A DNA stretch of 10,048 bases from Caulobacter sp. (GTDB taxonomy: Bacteria > Pseudomonadota > Alphaproteobacteria > Caulobacterales > Caulobacteraceae), in the NCBI GenBank assembly GCA_028291125.1, contig JAQGIN010000418.1, positions 1-10,048 on the forward strand. The letters are read 5' to 3'. Under the pieces are notes generated by a model. That model did no database searches. It was not told where the DNA came from and worked only from the letters and a program-made list of their open reading frames with translations. Every line of letters starts with the position of its first letter. The first letter of the stretch is position 1. Shown here piece by piece: positions 5,888 through 10,048 of this stretch. Made by a program: the position numbers and the translations under genes.

Positions 5888-6943
5888 CTAACCCGCTCCC
5901 GCCTCGCGGGTCTGGGCGATGCAGCCATACCAACCCATGCCCTTGTAGGTCTCGTAGCCGGGGGTGAGGGCGTAGCCGACGGTCATGTCGCCGTCGGCGT
6001 AGCTGCCCATAGGTCCGCCGCCGACGTCGAGGGCGAAGGTCTCGGTGAGCACGCCGCGGCCGTCGGAGGCGGCCAGCACCCGGCGGTTCTGGTCGAGCAG
6101 CATCACCCGACTGCGGGCCCGCTCCTCGGCGGTCAGGCGGACGCCGTCGACCACCGCCTGGGCCTGGGGCCGCCAGTCGAAATGCACGCCGAGCACGCCG
6201 ATCACCGCCCCGTCGGCCTGGCCGTCGGCGCGGATGGCGGTGGCGTAGGTGGCGACCGGGGCGTCGTCCAGGGCCGCCAGCCGCTCGATGTCGCTGACGG
6301 TGAAGTCGTCGCCCGACGCGGTGCGCATCGCCCCCTGGAACCAGGCGGCGGCGGCCACCGAGGTCCCCTGGGCGCCGGGATAGCGGTCGGGCCGACCGCT
6401 GGCCACCACCCGGCCGCGGGTGTCGCAGATCCACAGGTCGAGATAGACGGTATAGGCGTCGAGGATCACCTTCAGCCGCCGGCTGGCGTGCCGGGCGGCG
6501 GCGTCCGAAGCCTCGGCGACGCAGGCCACCACCGCCGAATCGGTCGCCCACCAACGCACGTCGCAGGTGCGCTCATAGAGGTTGCGGTCGACGATCTCGA
6601 TGGCGTTGAGGGCCAGGTCGGCCAGGCGCTGGCCGCGCAGGTGGCCGAGGATCGAGCCGCCGATCAGGGTCAGTTCGTCGAGATCGGCGCGCACCTGGCT
6701 CTCCAGGGCGGCGGCCACGGCGTCGATCTCGGTGGAGATCTTCTTGAATTCCTCGGCGACGATGGCGAAGCCCTTGCCGGCCTCGCCCGCCCGAGCGGCG
6801 ACGATCAGGGCGTTGATCGACAGCATCTTGGCGGCGCGGTTGACCCGGGTGATCTCGCCGATCTTGGCTCCGGCCACGGTGCTGAGCCGCTCGGACAGAT
6901 CAAGGATCCGTTCGGGACGGAGGCTGGCGTCGTGTTCCGACAT
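5888..6943 (-). CDS. Soluble protein with N-terminal chemoreceptor-tip segment and C-terminal Cache-like sensor
   Basis: A 351-residue protein with no signal peptide or membrane segment. Residues about 20-75 resemble the hairpin tip of methyl-accepting chemotaxis proteins: ITRVNRAAKMLSINALIVAARAGEAGKGFAIVAEEFKKIS corresponds, in two parts, to the receptor motif that binds CheA/CheW, but the usual NAAIEAARAGE reads NALIVAARAGE, so one conserved Glu is Val. The flanking receptor helices with methylation sites are missing. A linker (about 76-115) leads to NLYERTCDVRWWATD (121-135) and a Cache/PAS-like region: DLWICDTRGRVVASGRPDRYPG (169-190, in strands), AWFQGAM (200-206), VIGVLGVHFDW (247-257) and VMLLDQNRRVLAAS (280-293). 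In normal receptors Cache is extracytoplasmic and precedes the signalling domain; here order and location are reversed. Likely a cytoplasmic sensor or adaptor in a receptor array. The ATG has GGA 9 nt upstream. It stands alone, convergent with the tRNA gene. Confidence 0.8.
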   Translation of the reverse strand: MSEHDASLRPERILDLSERLSTVAGAKIGEITRVNRAAKMLSINALIVAARAGEAGKGFAIVAEEFKKISTEIDAVAAALESQVRADLDELTLIGGSILGHLRGQRLADLALNAIEIVDRNLYERTCDVRWWATDSAVVACVAEASDAAARHASRRLKVILDAYTVYLDLWICDTRGRVVASGRPDRYPGAQGTSVAAAAWFQGAMRTASGDDFTVSDIERLAALDDAPVATYATAIRADGQADGAVIGVLGVHFDWRPQAQAVVDGVRLTAEERARSRVMLLDQNRRVLAASDGRGVLTETFALDVGGGPMGSYADGDMTVGYALTPGYETYKGMGWYGCIAQTREAGAG

Positions 6944-6960
6944 TGAGGTGTTCCGCGGGC

Positions 6961-6984
6961 CCGGCGACGCGAATCACTCGCCGG
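6961..6984. repeat. Short inverted repeat upstream of the receptor-like gene
   Basis: CCGGCGA (6961-6967) and TCGCCGG (6978-6984) are exact reverse complements across 10 nt, 18 nt before the ATG of the receptor-like gene. It could be an operator or a leader hairpin, but in DNA this rich in GC a 7-bp match can arise by chance. The rest of the 6944-7285 gap (342 nt) holds a TTGACA at 6995 without a -10 partner, the candidate promoter at 7185-7212, and no gene I can support. Confidence 0.25.
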
Positions 6985-7184
6985 TCGGGCGAAGTTGACA
7001 CCGGAGTCAGCAAGAGCGGGAGCCCCGTTGACGAAAAGCCGCACCGGGGCGGCGCAGGGCGCCGCTTCCGCCGAGGCGGCGCCCAGGATTGAGGCGACCG
7101 ATCCCGACAGGCGCCCAAGTCCGAGTCAGGCGAACGCCGTCGATCTCGACCCGATGCCGGGCCAGGGCGGCCAAAGCCCTCCAA

Positions 7185-7212
7185 TTGCCGCAAAGTCGCG
7201 GCCAGCTAAGCG
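7185..7212 (+). promoter_or_regulatory. Candidate promoter for the 70-aa membrane protein
   Basis: TTGCCG (7185-7190, five of six to TTGACG) is followed at the spacing used by Caulobacter housekeeping promoters by GCTAAGCG (7205-7212), which keeps the GCTA core. Transcription would start near 7219, leaving a leader of about 66 nt before the ATG at 7286. Confidence 0.3.
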
Positions 7213-7285
7213 TATCGAGGCCGGGCCAACCCTTCCGCGAACGGCTGGTCGCGGCCTTCGCTCGGAATCTTGGAGAAGACCGCAG

Positions 7286-7498
7286 ATGAGAGCACGAGAC
7301 GTTCGGGCGATCGGCTTCTGGATCGCCAGCTCGGTGGCGCTGCTGATCGTCGCCATCGTGCTGCTGGGCGTGGGCCCGGCGACCTTGGCCTTTGTCGCCG
7401 CCTACAATGTCTGGCTGCTGACTCGCCCGCGCATGATCCGGGTCCTGCGCCGCCTGCGCGGCCAGAGCCTGGAGCGCATCGGCTATTACGAGGACTGA
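7286..7498 (+). CDS. Small membrane protein of unknown function
   Basis: A 70-residue product that I do not recognise. Residues 8-29 (AIGFWIASSVALLIVAIVLLGV, in one helix) and about 31-46 (PATLAFVAAYNVWLLT) are hydrophobic, suggesting a helical hairpin or one long plus one short membrane segment. It is followed by a strongly basic tail (RPRMIRVLRRLRGQ) and an acidic end (YYED), so by the positive-inside rule the C-terminus is probably cytoplasmic. The ATG at 7286 has GGAG 10 nt upstream. The frame is open back to 6995, but the extension is Pro/Ser/Arg-rich, has no homology I can see and lacks a ribosome site, so the short start is preferred. The last 13 nt overlap the 3' end of the convergent phosphatase gene. 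Confidence 0.6.
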   Translation: MRARDVRAIGFWIASSVALLIVAIVLLGVGPATLAFVAAYNVWLLTRPRMIRVLRRLRGQSLERIGYYED

Positions 7499-8310
7499 AG
7501 ACCCGCCGGTCCGCGCGCCTGCAGGACGGCGCGTTCGCCGTCCTCGAACCGGACGGCGGTGAGCACCCCGGTCTGATAGGCGCCGGTGTCGAGCCCGACC
7601 CGATGGTCCAGCAACACCGGCCGATCCTCGCGCCAGCTATGACCGTGAACGATGATCTTCTCGAACGGCCCGGGGAAGTCGATGAAGCCTTGGCGAATCC
7701 ACAGCAGGTCGTCCTCGGCCTGGTCGAGCAAGGCCGTCCCCGGCCGTACGCCGGCATGGACGAAGGCGTGGTCGCCGATCACCAGCATCAGCTCCAGCGA
7801 CTCGATCAGCCGCAGGTGCGCCGCCGGCATCCGCTGCAGCAGTTGATCGCGAGCGGCCACCAGGCTGGCGAGATCGGCGCCCTGGTCCGGCGGCGTGACC
7901 CCGTACGAGCCCAGGGTCTCGCCGCCCCCGAAATCGAGCCATGGCGCGCCGCGTTCGGGATCGGCGAGGAAGTCCAGCAGCGCCTGTTCGTGATTGCCTC
8001 TCAGCGCGTGGACGGCGATGTCGGTGCGGCGGCGCAGCCAGATTAACGCCTCCAGCACCTGGGCCGACTGCGGGCCGCGGTCGATATAGTCGCCGCAGAA
8101 GATCAGGATCGGCGCGCGACCGCGGGCGCGATCGGCGGCGTCGACGGCGATGCTGGACAGCAGCTGGCGCAATAGATCGTAGCGGCCGTGGATGTCGCCG
8201 ACCGCATAGACCAACTGGCCGGCGACGCCGCCTAGGCCGGGCGCGGCTTGGGCCGGTCGCCCACCCCGGCCCAGCGCTTCACCGACCTTGCGCAGCGGGC
8301 CCAGGCTCAC
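7486..8310 (-). CDS. PPP-type metallophosphoesterase (serine/threonine phosphatase-like)
   Basis: A 274-residue calcineurin-like phosphoesterase with a two-metal active site. Motifs in order are GDIHGR (38-43), GDYIDRGP (73-80), RGNHEQ (104-109), the HAG motif at 185-187 and VHGHS (221-225), ending with GLDTGAYQTGVLTAV (239-253), the strand usual in bacterial PPP enzymes. The full set of metal ligands (D39, H41, D74, N106, H185 and H222 or H224) is present, so it should be active. Bacterial members dephosphorylate phosphoserine/threonine proteins or hydrolyse dinucleoside polyphosphates (ApaH-like); the sequence cannot separate these, but the length and HAGVRPG context fit the protein phosphatase group better. 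Start is GTG at 8310, with GGGGA 8 nt upstream; it overlaps the upstream gene's TGA in GTGA, indicating translational coupling with the membrane-anchored LprI-like protein. The first 30 residues are a variable Gly/Ala-rich leader. Confidence 0.9.
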   Translation of the reverse strand: MSLGPLRKVGEALGRGGRPAQAAPGLGGVAGQLVYAVGDIHGRYDLLRQLLSSIAVDAADRARGRAPILIFCGDYIDRGPQSAQVLEALIWLRRRTDIAVHALRGNHEQALLDFLADPERGAPWLDFGGGETLGSYGVTPPDQGADLASLVAARDQLLQRMPAAHLRLIESLELMLVIGDHAFVHAGVRPGTALLDQAEDDLLWIRQGFIDFPGPFEKIIVHGHSWREDRPVLLDHRVGLDTGAYQTGVLTAVRFEDGERAVLQARGPAGLQSS

Positions 8311-9080
8311 GACCAGGATCCCCGTCGACCGCCGCCGCGCGCTCGCGCCGTCTCGGCCTTGCGGTTGAGGTCGCGGGCCAAGGCCCCGTAGGCCCCGACC
8401 GTGCGGTTGGGCTGGTTGACCGCCAGGCGGCGCAGGCTGGCCCAGCGATCGCGGTAGGAGACCAGCACCGGCCGCGGCACGCCGGCGTCGATGGCGCGAG
8501 CATAGGCGCGCCGCAACCGGCGGTCGGCGGCCAGCACCTCGGCATGGCTGCAGCGGCGAGACGAGCAGCGCACGACCGGCTCCGCCGTCGAGCGCGCCTT
8601 CGCGACGACCGGCCGCCTTGGCTTGGCGGCGGACGGCGCGCGGTGTGGAGGCGGAGCGGTCACCACCGCCGCAGGCGGCGCGACGGCGGTGACGATGGGC
8701 TCGGGAGTCGGTGGGGTCAGCGCCCGCGCGGCGGCCGGCGGCGCTTCGATCCGGGCCGCTTCCCCGAGGGTCGGCGCCTCGGGCGCGCGATCGGTCGACG
8801 GAGCGGCGATCAGGCCGGCTGACAGGCCGACCAGGCCGGCGGCGACGATCGCGCCGAGGACGCCGGGCGATGTCCGGACGCGTCCGCCGTCCCGGCGCAA
8901 GGCCCGCACCGGCGCCGCGTCGTCGGCGACACCCGCCAAAGGCATGGCGTCGCGGCCGAAGATCGCTTCGAGATCGGCCGCCACGGCCGCCGTCATGGCC
9001 CGGGGATCGTCAGCCGACCCGGGCGCGGGTTCTCCGGCGTCGGCGGATGACGCGGAGCGCGGAGTGATGTCGACCGCCAT
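8307..9080 (-). CDS. Membrane-anchored protein with LprI-like C-terminal domain (function unknown)
   Basis: A 257-residue protein in four parts. Residues 1-70 are a polar, probably cytoplasmic segment containing AVAADLEAIFGRD. Residues 71-92 (PGVLGAIVAAGLVGLSAGLIA and neighbours) form one membrane helix. Residues 93-168 are a Pro/Ala-rich linker (TPPTPEP, APPPHRAP). Residues 170-243 are a helical C-terminal domain starting VVRCSSRRCSHAEVLAADRRL and continuing RRAYARAIDAG, YRDRWASLRRLA and AYGALARDLNRKA. This C-x4-C, L-x2-D-x2-L-x3-Y, W-x2-R pattern resembles the LprI-like (DUF1311) domain, whose Mycobacterium tuberculosis member inhibits lysozyme. The similarity is by eye and could be superficial. 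With the arginine-rich segment before the helix, the C-terminal domain should be periplasmic and C172/C177 could be disulfide-bonded. Its TGA overlaps the GTG of the phosphatase gene, so the two are co-translated. The ATG at 9080 has a modest AGG upstream. Confidence 0.75.
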   Translation of the reverse strand: MAVDITPRSASSADAGEPAPGSADDPRAMTAAVAADLEAIFGRDAMPLAGVADDAAPVRALRRDGGRVRTSPGVLGAIVAAGLVGLSAGLIAAPSTDRAPEAPTLGEAARIEAPPAAARALTPPTPEPIVTAVAPPAAVVTAPPPHRAPSAAKPRRPVVAKARSTAEPVVRCSSRRCSHAEVLAADRRLRRAYARAIDAGVPRPVLVSYRDRWASLRRLAVNQPNRTVGAYGALARDLNRKAETARARGGGRRGSWS

Positions 9081-9177
9081 GGGCTTTCGCCTGTTTAGAG
9101 ACCGCGCCCAGCCCAGCGCGGCCCACGTCCCACCACCGTAATGTTCACCGCCCAGCTTCGATCCCGCGCCATAGCGA

Positions 9178-9210
9178 AAAGCCGCGCCTGGCGGGGCCAG
9201 GCGCGGCTTT
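9178..9210 (-). terminator. Rho-independent terminator after gyrB
   Basis: AAAGCCGCGCCTGG (9178-9191) pairs perfectly over 14 bp with CCAGGCGCGGCTTT (9197-9210) around a 5-nt loop. Read on the minus strand, the stem ends in TTTT (9180-9177), the usual mark of an intrinsic terminator. It lies about 30 nt beyond the gyrB stop and separates gyrB from the following minus-strand gene, which therefore needs its own promoter within 9081-9177; I see no convincing one there. Confidence 0.85.
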
Positions 9211-9242
9211 GAGCAGGGGAATACCGGGCGCGGACGGCTAGG

Positions 9243-10048
9243 CTAGACGTCGACCTCGGCGTCCAGGGCGTTGTCCTGGATGAATTCGCGGCGCGGCTCG
9301 ACCAGGTCGCCCATCAGCCGGCTGAACATGTCGTCGGCGTCGTCGGCGTGATTGACCCGGACCTGCAGCAGGGTGCGGGCCTCGACGTCCAGCGTGGTCT
9401 CCCACAGCTGGTCGGGGTTCATCTCGCCCAGGCCCTTGTAGCGCTGGATCGACAGGCCCTTGCGGCCGGCGTCGAGCACGGCGGCGAGCAGGTCGAGCGG
9501 CCCGCGGACCACGGTCGACTTGTCCTTGCGGCGGAAGGTGGCGCGGCCGCTGAACACCTCGGCCAGGGCCCCGGCCCGCTCGGCCAGGCGGCGGGCGTCG
9601 GCGGCGTGCAGCAGCACGTCGTCCAGCACCACGCTCTCGGTGACGCCGCGGCGGGTGCGCTTGAACACATAGGCGGTGTCGCCGCGCTCGCCGGTCCACG
9701 GGCCGTCGCCTTCCTCGGCGTGCAGGTCGAAGCGGCCGGCGGCGGCGGCGATGTCGGGCTTGTCGCCGAACAGGCCGGCCAGAGCCGCCTGCTCGATGGC
9801 GAAGGCCGGGGCGCGGCTGGCCAGGCGGTCGATATTGCCCTTGGCCGAGCGGCACAGCTGCACCAGGGCCTGCAGATCCTTGCCGGTGCGGCGCTCGCCC
9901 GACGGCAGGTCGAGCTCGGCCCCCTCGACGCCTTCGTCGACGAGGAAGGCGTCCATCTCGAAGTCGTCCTTCAGATAGCGCGACGACTTGCCCTTGGCGG
10001 CTTTGTAGAGCGGCGGCTGGGCGATGTAGATGTAGCCGCGCTCGATCA
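9243..10048 (-). CDS. gyrB: DNA gyrase subunit B, C-terminal part (5' end outside window)
   Basis: The frame runs off the right edge, so about the last 268 residues are seen. They begin IERGYIYIAQPPLYKAAKGK, the end of the TOPRIM region, followed by YLKDDFEMDAF. The end holds SIQRYKGLGEMNPDQLWETT, then MFSRLMGDLVEPRREFI and QDNALDAEVDV, all diagnostic of GyrB rather than ParE. About 170 residues lie between PLYK and QRYKGLG, as in the long (about 800-aa) Gram-negative GyrB that carries an insertion in this region. Gyrase introduces negative supercoils with GyrA. The first in-frame ATG seen (9956) is internal, not the start. The stop is TAG at 9243, followed by a strong terminator, so gyrB is the last gene of its transcription unit. 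Confidence 0.97.
   Translation of the reverse strand, partial: IERGYIYIAQPPLYKAAKGKSSRYLKDDFEMDAFLVDEGVEGAELDLPSGERRTGKDLQALVQLCRSAKGNIDRLASRAPAFAIEQAALAGLFGDKPDIAAAAGRFDLHAEEGDGPWTGERGDTAYVFKRTRRGVTESVVLDDVLLHAADARRLAERAGALAEVFSGRATFRRKDKSTVVRGPLDLLAAVLDAGRKGLSIQRYKGLGEMNPDQLWETTLDVEARTLLQVRVNHADDADDMFSRLMGDLVEPRREFIQDNALDAEVDV

Noticed and set aside
5868..5920. A GC hairpin plus T-run as terminator of the receptor-like gene on the minus strand.
   Set aside because: The hairpin (CCCGC with GCGGG) lies inside the coding end and the TTTTT is about 20 nt away, so the arrangement is not a standard terminator.
5709..6554. A 281-codon minus-strand frame overlapping the tRNA and the receptor-like gene.
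   Set aside because: Arginine-rich shadow; it runs through the tRNA gene and lacks any family motif.
6995..7034. TTGACA at 6995 and TTGACG at 7029 as plus-strand -35 elements.
   Set aside because: No matching -10 at suitable spacing after either.
6995..7285. In-frame extension of the small membrane protein, giving 167 residues.
   Set aside because: The product is Pro/Ser/Arg-rich without recognisable domain, while the ATG at 7286 has a GGAG upstream and begins just before the membrane helix.
9238..9855. A 205-codon frame overlapping gyrB.
   Set aside because: Arg/Pro/Gly-rich shadow of the gyrB reading frame.
1..10048. CRISPR array, prophage, insertion sequence or toxin-antitoxin system.
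   Set aside because: No regularly spaced direct repeats, no transposase or integrase motifs, and no paired small toxin/antitoxin genes were seen.

Overview
The window is a GC-rich (roughly 70%), densely coding bacterial chromosome segment. Protein features point to an alphaproteobacterium, probably Caulobacteraceae (Caulobacter/Phenylobacterium-like): a periplasmic-type TonB C-terminal domain with two cysteines, a CHCC zinc-finger protein of the NDUFS6-like type, a GyrB of the long Gram-negative form, and candidate promoters resembling the Caulobacter housekeeping consensus (TTGACG, then GCTANAWC). The genus is an inference from recalled family features, not from a search. No prophage, transposase, CRISPR array or other obvious mobile gene is present.

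Layout. 2-370 (+) is the end of a TonB-C domain protein, convergent with and overlapping by 3 nt a PEP mutase/isocitrate lyase-family enzyme (367-1188, -). 1189-1376 holds a perfect 20-bp inverted repeat. A two-gene minus-strand operon follows: a CHCC zinc-finger protein (1831-2139) then a YciA-like acyl-CoA thioesterase (1377-1823). Divergent from it is a YadG-like ABC ATPase (2283-3245, +) with no permease beside it. A second, unrelated inverted repeat (3277-3352) fills the gap to an exported nucleosidase of the MTA/SAH nucleosidase superfamily (3378-4274, -). That gene is divergent from an NCS2/AzgA-type purine permease (4415-5731, +) that probably starts with TTG. A tRNA-Arg(CCG) gene lies at 5790-5866 (+).

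The second half has a soluble protein with an N-terminal chemoreceptor-tip segment and a C-terminal Cache-like sensor (5888-6943, -), a 70-aa membrane protein (7286-7498, +), and a coupled minus-strand pair: a membrane-anchored protein with an LprI-like C-terminus (8307-9080) and a PPP-type metallophosphatase (7486-8310) joined by a GTGA overlap. The window ends in the C-terminal third of gyrB (9243 to beyond 10048, -), followed by a strong hairpin terminator.

How the genes may work together. Most are independent housekeeping or accessory units. The most suggestive functional pair is the exported nucleosidase with the divergent purine permease: one could release a base from nucleosides outside the inner membrane and the other could import it. 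The next most interesting items are the soluble receptor-like protein with reversed domain order and the coupled LprI-like/phosphatase pair. None of these systems can be proved from sequence reading alone.
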